In this document: positions 12,890 through 23,084 of the stretch, piece by piece
Position numbering within the stretch: the first letter of the stretch is position 1
How the letters are laid out: each line of letters begins with the position of its first letter
Source: Erpobdella octoculata
Taxonomy: Eukaryota; Annelida; Clitellata; Hirudinida; Erpobdellidae
DNA: 64,000 nucleotides
Direction: 5' to 3'
NCBI GenBank assembly: GCA_963978895.1
Contig: CAXBUH010000089.1
Location: forward strand, 1-64,000
Position numbers and translations under genes: made by a program
Notes under the pieces: model-generated
Told to the model about the DNA's origin: nothing
The model's database searches: none
What the model saw: only the letters and a program-made list of their open reading frames with translations

Positions 12890-13808
12890 TTATTTTAACT
12901 TACTCAATTCTAAAATTGTGGTCCACGCATCCACAACAAACAGGCCTTTGAACAATGGAAGATTTTCAGACACTTCCGGCTCTGTTATGGCTGTGGAGAC
13001 ATCTATAAACGGACTCACGCTTTCAACGAGGCATCCTTCCTTCACCACCCTTTCAGCCTCCTCTTCACTGAGAATCCACGAAAAAAACACTAATTAAGAA
13101 AAAAAAGTTAAAAACAAAAATGATTTCTTTACTCAAATTTTGAAACTTACGTTTTTTTTATTTTTTTTCCAGCATTGCTGAAAATTTTCGCGGCAGCTTC
13201 TTATAATGGTCTAAGCGGCGGGTTTTTCTGGGCCTTCCGGACCACGAGCAACTTTTGGAAGATCAAGTCCTGAAAATTCTATCAATGGCTGGTTCGGCTG
13301 CTCAGTGTCAGCTTTATCCAACCGCCGCCGCTTGTTTATCGGCTGATCCACTGCTCCAAAAGCAAAATTATTTTAATAGCTTTTAACAAAAAGTTACCTC
13401 ATAACATGTAATTTTTATCTAGGGTGACTTGAACATTTTCTTTCTGACAATCCTGGAGAACACGATCATCACTTGAGCACAATTGATCAGACACGTTATC
13501 CACTGCTCCAAAAGCGAAATTATTTTAAGAGCTTATAACAAAAAGTTACCTTATAACATGTAATATTTACCTAGGTTGACTTGAAAATCTTTCTTTTGTT
13601 GGATACAATTTCGGAGAACACGAAATGTTGCCAGGTACTTCTCATACGTGGGCTTTGACAAATCCTGCATGGCGTTGGCCAGTGAACGAAACAAGAGGTG
13701 GGCCTCCGTAAACATCTCCTCCCGAGTCATTGTTTTTTGCCTTTCTGTAATATTGTCCATTGCAATTGGCGTCCAATTGTCGGGACAAGGTGGATTTTCT
13801 TCATCTTC
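12890..13808 (-). pseudogene. Multi-exon coding relic inside the 3.69-kb transposon
   Basis: Not recognised. Exon-like block 1 (13571-13808) lies between an acceptor (TTTCAACAG) and a donor (GTAAAT) and encodes about 79 residues including MTREEMFTEAHLLFRSLANA. Block 2 (about 13425-13502) follows an acceptor GGAGCAG and is a diverged partial duplicate of block 1's 3' end. Block 3 (about 13200-13350) follows a second copy of that acceptor and encodes INKRRRLD, then GRPRKTRRLDHYKK in a shifted frame, an AT-hook/NLS-like basic patch. A last piece (12890-13080) reads LSEEEAERVVKEGCLVES. It could be an accessory or transposase gene of the element, or a captured host gene. Frame changes and a lost donor point to decay. 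Confidence 0.4.
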
Positions 13809-13824
13809 CTGTTGAAAAAAACAA

Positions 13825-14252
13825 TAATATTTTTTAAGGGGCGCCAAAAAATTAAGCAGGCATTTCAAAAACATGCAAGCAGGAACGAAAAAGCGACCGG
13901 AAGCGGGAAATCAATTTTTATGGGGTGCCAAAAAATTAAGCAGGCATTTTAAAAATTTGCAAGCAGGAACGAGAAAGCGACAGGAAGCGGGAAATCGACC
14001 AGGAAAGCAGGGGTGGACATGTGTCCCCGGGCGCTTTTTTTAATGGGTGCCAAAAAATTAAGGAAGCATTTTAAAAATTTCCAATCGGGAAAGCGACCGG
14101 GAGAGGGAGAGCAGGCTGGAACGAAAAAGCAACCGGAAGCGGGAAAGCGACAGTGGGCGGGTAATCGACCGGGAGCGGGAGAGCAAGCGAGGAAGGAAAC
14201 GGGAGCGAGAAAAACGATAGGAAAACCTTTAAAACACCGGGTACCCCGCTAG
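13825..14252 (+). mobile_element. Type-2 Helitron-like non-autonomous element, 3' part
   Basis: A G-rich minisatellite-like region (GGAAGCGGGAAA, GCGACCGGGAG variants; the GTGCCAAAAAATTAAG unit repeats three times at about 13840-14070), then ACACCGGGTACCCCG and CTAG (14249-14252) followed by T. The 5' limit is not defined. Confidence 0.5.
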
Positions 14253-15089
14253 TATAAAACTTAACTTAACGACACTTTCTTCAGCTGCAATACACAACAG
14301 ACAATCAAAATTTATCACAAATGTTGAACACGCCTGGCGCTGAATGCAAGAAAAGAGTGGAATTTCTGCCAATTAGAAACCGGTAGCAGATCATTAACAA
14401 TATGCACTGATGTTGATCTTGGACCTATTCTTACAGCCTTACACTGCACGCGACTTACAGTTTATATAAACAATTTTAATTTGCGTAATATGAATACTAT
14501 TCTAATTCTACAGCTAGAAAATATTTTAAATCAACAAATGCAATTGCAATTTAAAATTAATCGTAAAAACGGCGGGAAATTATCGATTACTATATTATTA
14601 TCTATGCTAGAAAATATTTTAATTACTTATTTGTTTAAACTTAGAAATAGAAAATGTAAAAAAACAGATTTTTATACAATTATTGATAATTCGCGGCGGG
14701 AAATCAAGTGAAGAAGGAAACGGGAGCGAGAGAAATAAAGAAAAACCACGGTAGTAATTTAGTAATAGATAATAATTTAATTTTAATAAATCAATTTACC
14801 TTGTTTTCTTGCATGAAAGAAATCACTGATTACAGAACGCGAGAACGAAATGCACAGAGAGAGAGTTAAGGCGGATTTTCTTAGCTCGCTGATTTTATAT
14901 ACTGTGCGTCACATAGGCTGCAATCTTCCCGCCATTCTCCGGAGGCCTAAGCCCCCGAAATTATGAAATCGAGAATCCAAAGATAAAAATAAACTATGCA
15001 GGCAGTCTGCCTGAAGACGACACATTATTTTGTTAATTATAAATATTTGATTAAATAAAGATTATTGTATTAATTATTTAATAATTTAT
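14253..15089. other. Interior of the 3.69-kb transposon, no gene seen
   Basis: AT-rich DNA with a second, very degraded GCGGGAAA..GAGAGAAATAAAG Helitron-like tail near 14693-14760. No convincing coding region. Confidence 0.45.
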
Positions 15090-15226
15090 TTGCTGCTATT
15101 GCACCGGCGGTGACCGATTATTTCCCCGGCAATCCCGCCGGTGAAATAATTGGTAAAATTGCTACTGCGCCGGCATTGCCGTGGTAATAGTTATAACGAA
15201 AGATTACCGCGCTTTTATAGTAGGGA

Positions 15227-16189
15227 ATCTGTACAATTTTTAAAACTTTTAAAGAAAAATTTAATTTAAAAAAATTGTTTGTTTCATCTATGTTCTAAGA
15301 AACAAATCCAAAATAGAATTTTTTTGATAAAACTTTTTTTGTCGATTCTTCTATTAATTTGTTTGTATAGTGTGGTCAGTTAAAAATCATTTTATTGATA
15401 TGAAAACATCTTTAATTTCAATTTTATATTTTTACAAAAAACTGGCCTTCCGCGAGTTTTTGAAATGTCCTCCCCCGAATCACATTCTCTGGAAAGAATT
15501 CTGGCTAAGTGACATTAGGCTTTGTGACGCCACTCGTTCTTTCTGTAGTGACCTAAGTGCATTTTTTGTCAGAAACAGCTTTCATCTCAAATTTCAGCTG
15601 TTTTTGTGACTCTAATTTTATCTCTTTTTATTTAAAAAAATAAAATTTCAGATCTGAGAGGTCATTATTTTTCTTCATAAAAAAACTGTAAACTTACAAT
15701 TTTTTAACATTGAAATTAAAGAATTTCATCTAATTTGTTAAAACTCTAATGATCTTACAAAAATGAACTTAAACTTGTAACTATTAAATTTTCGTTTAAT
15801 AGTTTTAATCTTCCAAACGAATCGTTTAGTTCTAATAAAAATTGTAATATATACAATTTAATATTAATTTTAATATTTTAGTACATTAGTATACAAGCTT
15901 TGTTTTTATAAAAATATTTTTTATACTTTATATTATTTTCTATTTTTAGTGTGATTTTTTTTTATAAATCTAAATATTAATTATATTTTATTTTATTTTT
16001 TACTGTTAAAAATGAACTTAAACTTGAAACTATTAAATTTTAGTGCATTTTTGTAATTGTTTCCATATGCAATGTCATAATACTTTATTTCAATAAATTG
16101 CCTTGTCCTTAGTTACAAATATATATCCCATGTTTCAGGTCGATCATGATAGTGAGTTAAAGTTTGACAATGTTTAACGTGGCGTTAAT
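15227..16189. other. AT-rich DNA with a dispersed repeat
   Basis: No gene seen. The part 15845-16015 is closely related, in inverted orientation, to 31580-31735, and a GAACTTAAACTTG..CTATTAAATTTT unit occurs twice (15763 and 16013). Confidence 0.5.
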
Positions 16190-16378
16190 CGTTAGACTTC
16201 ATCACTTCATCCAACTTTATCCAGCTCACTCGTGGGCCCATTTAATCAGGACAACCAGAGGCAGCCATTTATAGGCGCCTACCCACACCCCTTGCAGACG
16301 CTGGTGACGCCGGCGAGATTTGAACCGCCGACTCTCAGGTCCACAGGCGAATGCCTTACCGCTATACCACCAGCGCCC
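16190..16378 (-). mobile_element. tRNA-derived SINE
   Basis: The minus strand starts GGCGCTGGTGGTATAGCGG (A-box type) and has GGTTCAAATCTCG (B-box) 73 nt in. The first 73 nt (16377 to 16305) can form a 7-bp acceptor stem (two G-T pairs) and a T-arm, and carry GTG at the anticodon position. The anticodon stem is mismatched and no CCA or terminator follows; a body of about 110 bp does. That fits a Pol III SINE rather than a tRNA gene. Confidence 0.7.
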
Positions 16379-16629
16379 TTCAAACAAGGGAATCGTAAAA
16401 AACTTCGTTTTTAAAAATCCTTTATAATTTTTTAAATTTATTTTTGAGCGTCAATATCTCAAAATTAAGTTTTGGTCCTAATGAGTCTATGGGCCAAGTT
16501 TCAAATCGATTGGATGACGCGTTTGTGTTCAATCCAACAGACATGGGATATGTGTTAATATAGAGGATTTAAAAAGCGTGTCAGCTACAAACCTACAGTG
16601 TTAAGAAACCGATGGTGTTAAAAAAGTGC

Positions 16630-17179
16630 AAGATTCAGTCTTGTCCGGCAAGGGCAAACAAGTGTCGAACCTACAGTTATGACTCAAGAAAGCCCTTGAC
16701 GTGAAGAAGCTGGAGGACAAGGATGAAGAGGCGGACAGACTCAGAAGAAAGACAAGCGTCATTGTTTACGGGCTGTCCGAGTCGAAATCGTTCGTGCCAG
16801 ATGAGCGCAAAGTGGACGACAGGAAAAAATGGAGGAGTTGCTGTAGGCGATTTCATGTGATGATGTCGAAATTGTGAATTTAGTCAGACTCGGGAAGAAA
16901 GCAGAGGAACAAAACGAGTTTTCCAGGCCAAGACCACTGAAACTGGTCTTGAAAAACAAGATTCTTCAATCAAAACATCTGAAACAGGCAAAAAACTTGA
17001 AAACGATAAAGGAAGGAGAAGCGGTTTTCATACATCGAGACATGACCCCGAAAAAAAGAGAAGCACGGAAACTTCTTGTCGATTGTTTGAGGCAGAGAAC
17101 GAGGGCTGGAGAGAACAATCTGATCACCGTGGGAGACAAAATCGTGACCAAAAGACCTCTTAGAGTGGGAGGTGTCTGA
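16630..17179 (+). pseudogene. LINE ORF1-like protein (interrupted)
   Basis: Reading across frames gives EEADRLRRKTSVIVYGL, then VNLVRLGKKAEEQN, RPRPLKLVLKNK, AKNLKTIKEGEAVFIHRDMT and KKREARKLLVDCL. This order (short basic/coiled start, RLGK, RP-LKL, AKNLK, VFI-DLT-ERE) is the usual ORF1 of CR1/L2-type animal LINEs, a nucleic-acid-binding protein. An in-frame TAG near 16843 and the lack of a clear start mark it as broken. It lies just upstream of the endonuclease coding region. Confidence 0.6.
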
Positions 17180-17479
17180 GTGGTTCCAATGCAGACGTAC
17201 ACAACAGCAACGATGGGGTACAGAAATGTTTGGCTGTCAGAGTCACTTGGATGTCAACCATCATTAGTAATTAAAAAAAATGTTTAACCCGACTAAGCTA
17301 CCAAAGCAAACGCCACCTCTTTCTATATTAGAGATACTACATGATCGTTATTCACATCAGTCAATGCCAACGCAGTTATCGACCGTAAAAATATCTTCTG
17401 GGCCTGCCAAAACTGAATGTCTCAGGCCAGATCAATTGAATAGACGCAGGCCGACTCATAACATGTTGAACACTTCAGC

Positions 17480-17805
17480 CATAAGAAAGGATTTGAATAT
17501 TGGATATTTAAACTGCCAGTCTATTGGAAACAAAAAAGTGATTCGTTGACAAATATAATTGTTGAGCCTGATCTCGATGCCTTTGCAGTTGTCGAAACTT
17601 TTCATGAATCATCAAACGAAATTGCACTCGCTAGAATCACTCCGGGTGGATTTGCGTGTCTGGATCATGCTCGAGTAAAGAAACGCTCCGAAAAGTCTAC
17701 TGCAGGGAAGATGCGTTTGACTGAATCTGTTTCAGGTCGCCCACTAGGAGTCGGGGTTGCCTGGATCAGTAGAAAGTCATGCAAAGCCCAAAGAATGAAT
17801 CTCAA
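17480..17805 (+). pseudogene. LINE ORF2 endonuclease, N-terminal part (before hAT insertion)
   Basis: NIGYLNCQSIGNKKV at about 17497-17542 is the first motif of APE-type LINE endonucleases (NxNxxS/R position). After a one-base break near 17544 comes IIVEPDLDAFAVVETFH, with the catalytic glutamate region, and TPGGFACLDHAR. The sequence is interrupted exactly at 17806-17813 by a hAT element and continues at 20465. Confidence 0.7.
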
Positions 17806-17813
17806 CTGCAAAC

Positions 17814-20464
17814 TAGAGAGTGACACGGTAATACCGACCGTGGTTATACCGCGGTAACGGGAACAAATTGCAATAATTTCCCCATTACCGCGCGGTAACG
17901 GGGAACAATTTTGCGGTAATGGGGAAAATATTGACGGTAATTCCGCGGGAACGGTAATGAATTTTTAAACTAATTTTTAAAAATTCAAAATTAAAAAAAA
18001 AATTTTTTTTTGTATTTTGTTTTATCGTCTTTTTACTTTGTTTTATCGTCTTTGTACTTTGTTTAGCTAATTCTACCGGACTATCTTTCTTTTTGTATTT
18101 CATTTCGGTTGATTGTCTTGGTCTTGAATCTGTTTAATTTCAATATACATTTTCGCTTGTAGTTTTAAATAACATGGAAATGGAAAAATGCGACATCGAA
18201 AAATTAATTTCAATTAAAAGTGAACGCTTGCGATTCGACAAATGTCAAGGCACTAGTGATGTTTGGCCAAGTTTTTTAAAAATTTTTATTGATGACGCAT
18301 TTACATCAGTGGTTCAATGCATTCATTGTGACTCGCTACTGAAATGGAAATCGCGAGATGGCACCAGCGGACTAAAAGAACACAAAAAGTGGTGTAAAAA
18401 AGTAAATTCTGTTTCCAGCAACAAAATAACAAATATGTTCAGTCAAAGTACTACTTCAACAAGAGTCATATCCTCATCGGATAAAGCACGTTTAGCCCAA
18501 ATTTGTGCAGAGATGTGTGCCAAAGATATTCGGTTAGAAAAAATCAAACCTTTATTTTCATTTTTTCTGTTTCATTATTACAAATATTTACATATTTTTA
18601 ATATTGTTATAAGGTTACATACAATTTTAAAAAATTTCATCTTACTCCACAGTCCATTTTCTATAATAGAAAGAGAAGGATTTGCCAACCTAGCAAAAAT
18701 ATTAATTTCGCTAGGTGAGAAATATGGCAATATTTCTGTCAGTGATGTTCTACCATCGCCTCGTTCAGTTTCACGACATCTCAATGATACTGCTCACACA
18801 CAAAGGGAATTGTTAAAAAAGAGTATCACATCCTTATGGAGGGCTGGAATAACAACAGGCATGTGGACCCAAGACATGACCAATACTTCGTACATTACTG
18901 TTACAGTTCATTATTAAAAGGTACGTTTGTCAATTGCTTTTACATTTATTGATAAATTTAATCACAATATAAAAAAATTTTAAGATGGGAGTTTTGTTCA
19001 AACATATTGGCCACTCGACCAATGATCGAGAAAAAAACAGGGAAAAATATCAAGGCTTTTGTCAACAGTATTCTAGAGGATTTCAGCATTTCAAGACCTA
19101 ATAATATATATGTTACTGATAATGGTTCTAATGCCAAAGCAGCATTCAATGGTTTTAATTGGCTTAGTTGTTATGGTCATAATATAAATTTGGTTGTGCA
19201 TCACAGCATAGAAAACAAAAATATAGACAATGACTCATCTTTAAAACATATTGCTGATCTTATAAGTCTCTGCAAAAAAATTGTCACACGTGTCAAAAGA
19301 ACCAGAATTCAAAACAAGTTACCAACAACATTAAAACAATCAGTTGTCACTAGATGGAACAGTGTTCTTTATATGTTGAAATCAATAAAAGAAAACATTG
19401 ATCCTTTGACCAACTTGGCCAATGAATCAAATGAAAAAACATTGCAAAGAATGTTATTAGACGTTCATGAAGATTTGCTGGGGGAAGCAATAAAGGTGTT
19501 AGAACCATTTGATAACGCCACCAAACTGGTGTCGGCAGACAAAGCCCCTACTCTGCATGTAGTTGCCGCTGTTCGTTGTCAGTTACTGAAAGGCTTAAGC
19601 ATTAAACTTGAAGATTTGGACTCAATTTGCCAATTGAAAGTCAATCTGAAAAAGTATGCAGATATTTAGTTAAAGCTAGATGACCTGCATATCACTGCTG
19701 CCATGCTCGATCCAAGATTGAAAAACAGCATTATATTATCAGCAACTGAAAAAAAATGCAATTCAAACATTGAAAAATATGATGGATGAAATTCCAGATG
19801 GAAATTGTGGTTAGTTGCTTTTAATTACATTTTTTATGTTTTTCCTAATTTCTGTTTATATATAATATATTACGAACAGATGATACGATGATGTTACCTC
19901 CAAAGAAAAAACCAAGAATTGAGAATCACCCATTTTTGGCGACATATATTCTGGGGTTAAAGCAATCGAAAATGAAGCTGATTCATATTTACAGTGCTCA
20001 GACACAAACAGCAATATTCTTGATTTTTGGAAATCAAAATCAGAAATATGGCCGAAATTATCAACAATTGTCAAGGCTATTCTATGTGTGCCTGCTACTG
20101 AAACCTCATCTGAAAGGGTGTTTTCATTGGCTGGCAGAATATTAGAAGAAAGAAGAACACAGCTAAGTGAAGATTGCATTGACGATTTAATTTTTCTACA
20201 TGGATTGAAAAACTAATATTTTTTACTTTCTTATTTCATTTAAAACATATCTTTTTGCAATTTTTTTTAATAAATAACTTCAAAATAAACTTGCATAAAA
20301 ATTTAAAATGCGGGGACAATGAGGGTTTGGGAATGATAGTTGCGGGGATGGGGACAGATATTGAGGGGATGGGGACATGGGGCGAGGGGACAGTGAGGTG
20401 ACGGGAAGAGTTTTCCTTGCGGGGTGGGGATGGGGAAGAAATGTTGTCCCCGTGTCACTCTCTA
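17814..20464 (+). mobile_element. Complete hAT transposon, 2651 bp, 15-bp TIR, 8-bp TSD
   Basis: The left TIR TAGAGAGTGACACGG (17814-17828) is the exact inverse of the right end (20450-20464). The target duplication CTGCAAAC is perfect (17806-17813 and 20465-20472). Inside both ends are GC-rich subterminal repeats: GCGGTAACGGGGAA at 17860-17955 and GCGGGGATGGGGAC at 20305-20430. The element sits in the endonuclease region of a LINE. Confidence 0.97.
18174..20216 (+). pseudogene. hAT transposase with BED finger, three introns
   Basis: The start is the ATG at 18174. A BED finger (QCIHCDSLL..GLKEHKKWC, CxxC..HxxxC) covers about residues 49-77. Exons are 18174-18532, 18653-18920, 18985-19809 and 19880-20216; introns of 120, 64 and 70 bp all have GT..AG ends. 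Joining exon 1 to 2 reads KDIRPFSIIEREGF, restoring the hAT block. Exon 3 has YVTDNGSNAKAAF and WLSCYGHNINLVVHH (catalytic core), TRWNSVLYML and ITAAMLDPRLKN. Exon 4 ends with the dimerisation domain (PATETSSERVFSLAGRILEE). Lesions: TAA near 18914, a shift at about 18987, TAG at 19667-19669, and shifts near 19755 and 19953. The intact ends mean it could still be mobilised in trans. Confidence 0.88.
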
Positions 20465-20472
20465 CTGCAAAC

Positions 20473-21450
20473 CTTTTACTTTTGAATTCATTTCAGTGAT
20501 GCTTTCTTTAAGGAATGTTAGAATTATTGCTGTGGCCATCTATCGACCTGGAAGTGAACGAGTTTCTGATCATTTTTGAAAGAATATGGACTGATTCTTA
20601 AGGAATTAATTATTTACAACTGCTATATTTTTATTGTCGGAGACGTGAACATTCACCTTGATAGAGCCGACGACGCTTGGACAATTAAATTCAACACTAT
20701 CATGGATTGTTTTGGGCTTGTCCAGAACATTTCTTCACCAACCCATAAAGCTGGACACACATTGGACGTCGTCATCACAAAGGTTCCAATTCAGTAGTTT
20801 TCTCTCATCTGTGACGTACATGTTCCGTCAGTATCCGACCACTCTTTGATCGTGTCAAAACTGCCACTTACAAAACCATGTCCAATATCATTCATTGCAA
20901 CAAGCAGAGCTTGGAAGAACTTTGATTATGATCTCTTCTTTCATGATCTTAAATTAAGCAAACTCTGCGCTAAAATCCAAGACTGGAGCAACATTGGACC
21001 GGATGAAATGGCGTTGATGTACAACGAGATTCTAGCTGAGCTTCTGGAGAAGCATGCCCCACTTCGGTCGATCTCTCGAGATTTTCGTCCAATTACCCCG
21101 TGGTTTAACTCTGCATGCAGCGAACAAAAACGAAAAACTCGCCGTTTCGAAAGAATTTACAAAAAAACACCACTGGTTTCTGATCATGATCGATGGGTTG
21201 CGCAGCTACGTCTATGTCAGGATTTTTATAGAAAAACGCAAGATACATACTGGAAGGCGACGATTGCAGAGAACGCTGAAAATGCAGGCAAGATTTGGAA
21301 TGAATTGTCTGCAAAAAAAGACTGGCAGGACTAACAATGATGGCAGGGCACTATTCTGAGGGAAAACATTTAAAAATATCACCATTGTTAAATGATTCGT
21401 ACAGGCAAATCCCAGACGTCTTTTCTGCCAGTCTATTTTATTTGATGACT
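20473..21450 (+). pseudogene. LINE ORF2 endonuclease C-terminal part and linker
   Basis: Continuation after the hAT: RIIAVAIYRPGSERVSDHF, then FIVGDVNIHLDRADDAW (the GDxN catalytic block), SSPTHKAGHTLDVVIT (THxxGxTLD) and SDHS (final SDH motif, split by a frame change near 20840). The linker reads ITPWFNSACSEQKRKTRRFE. These are standard APE endonuclease and linker motifs of a CR1-like LINE. The sequence ends near 21450 before any RT, so the element is 3'-truncated. Confidence 0.8.
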
Positions 21451-23084
21451 GATTCAATTGTTTGTTAGTATAATAAAAAATCGCGTCTCATGAGTTTATT
21501 AATAATTTTTTAACATGATTTGTATGCCCTGAAAATTCAATTTTATCTACGTGGTTGCCTCAAAGTTTTAGTGTTATGGCTATCGAAAAATTTGGCCGGA
21601 GTTTGCTACGACTAGTCAATTTGCCAACTGACGCTTCCTGGTCTAGGCGATGGGTCTAAATAGTTTGAATCATTTCTCAACAAGAAAGTTATGAAATAAT
21701 GGAACATGTTTGGACTTATTAAATCAGTGGTCCATTGCAAGATGAATTGAATTTAAGATGTTGTAAGAGACACCTTCATAATCAACTCCCCCTCGCTAAT
21801 TGCAAGCCAGTCCAAGCCTGGAGAAAGGAGGAAGGAAAAGTAAAAAGGATCAAATTATGCAGTGCTTAAGTGTTTCTTACATACAGCCATTAAAGTCTTA
21901 AAACACCTAGTGTAAAGGACTGTAAACTATTATAAAAAGAGCACGCTTCCTAAGTTCGCGCAGTTACTTCAATACCAATAACATGCCTAGGCCCAATGTC
22001 TAGGTAACTACAGAGTACTTGGTCATTATCATTAGACGGAAAGTCAGCTGCATCTACCATTTTATCAAATACTTCTGCAGACCGCAAGGAAATAATGATT
22101 TGGCAGCTTAAGAAAGTTTCAAAGCAGCAATTCTTTTTTTTATACATCCGCTGTCAAAATAATAGGTTTGCTGTCACCGTTGCTTTGTTGCTAGGTCATT
22201 CGTGAAATGTGTCTCTTGCTAAGGAGTTGATTTCCAATGCCAAGTACTCTCAAACGACAGATCAGCCAAAGATTTCACCTATATGACCACAATTTAAGGG
22301 TTGTCAAGATGTTAACTCAGTTGTTTTTGACAATTACATATTGGTAGTGGTGCATCCATACTTGTGGAGGTAACCGCTGATTATGTCGCCTCCATATTTT
22401 TTTTCCATAAAATCTCTGCCACAATTCACATACATTGCTTGTTTGCATAACTTGAAATTTTTTTTACCGCGATTTTGATTCTATAGCGTGTCCAACCACA
22501 AGATGGAGCTTGTAATTGTAGGAGTGCTCGTATGTAATTCTGCAACCAAAATGGTTTTACAATCTTTTCCGGACGCTTCCTTTTTCACCGCTCATCCCAC
22601 TGGTCCCGTCATAATAAGGACTGAAAATAAAAGTGGGGTCCAGCCGAGAAGCCTACAGCTCTGTTAGCAACAAACGTGCCCTGATCCTACACCTTAAACC
22701 ATAAAACCAACATTTTTTATAAAAACATTAAAATAAAATTATAAAAAATTTCTAATGTTCTTATTTAACATTTGTTTTTTTTTCTGAAATATCAAAAATG
22801 ATATAAAACAGGTCGCAGATGTAATACATTTTTGTATATTAATTTTTATTTATTAAACAATGTTCCATAAAACGTTTTTTCTAAGCCCATGTTTTTTAAA
22901 ACAGGCACATTATTTTCAAATTTGTTATAATATTTATATTTAAATTGTATTTTTATTGTATTCATTCATGCAATATATAAAACAATGTGTGTTTTGCCAT
23001 CAGGAAGTTTAATATAAACATAGGGAGGTCATGCAACTATGAACTTTTAGTTTAGATAATGGCGGCAAACAGATATAATTATTA
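21451..23084. other. Mostly featureless DNA; one exon-like block
   Basis: No mobile-element ends recognised. On the minus strand at about 21955-22080, an open segment after an acceptor-like CTGCAG reads VFDKMVDAADFPSND and YLDIGPRHVIGIEVTAR. It resembles the core of an F5/8-type C (discoidin) domain but is too short to assign. Confidence 0.3.

Larger units (their letters stand above)
11521..15208. mobile_element. Unclassified DNA transposon, 3688 bp, 11-bp TIR, 8-bp TSD
   Basis: The left end GGTAATCTTTC (11521-11531) and right end GAAAGATTACC (15198-15208) are perfect inverted repeats. They are flanked by the direct repeat GCGCTTTT (11513-11520 and 15209-15216), which occurs once in uninterrupted family-1 copies, so the boundaries are certain. 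The interior holds a 44-bp tandem repeat, a telomere-like tract, Helitron-type 3' ends and minus-strand exon-like blocks. An 8-bp duplication fits hAT, P or MULE-like elements, but no transposase is recognisable, so the superfamily is open. Confidence 0.85.
10482..15226 (-). mobile_element. Family-1 Helitron-like copy D, split by a 3.69-kb transposon
   Basis: CTGG at 10482-10485 and a hairpin (10494-10518) begin the copy. It is cut inside the 5' GCGCTTTT motif at 11520 and resumes at 15209-15226, ending AGTAGGGA. Without the insertion and its 8-bp duplication the copy is about 1.05 kb, the same as copy B. Confidence 0.8.

Noticed and set aside
14481..14711. Plus-strand 76-codon open frame
   Set aside because: Low-complexity Lys/Asn/Ile composition expected from AT-rich DNA; no domain.
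15370..15609. Plus-strand 79-codon open frame
   Set aside because: No recognisable domain, no start context, and AT-rich flanks on both sides.
16305..16377. A functional tRNA gene
   Set aside because: The anticodon stem has mismatches at two of five pairs and a SINE body follows with no terminator.
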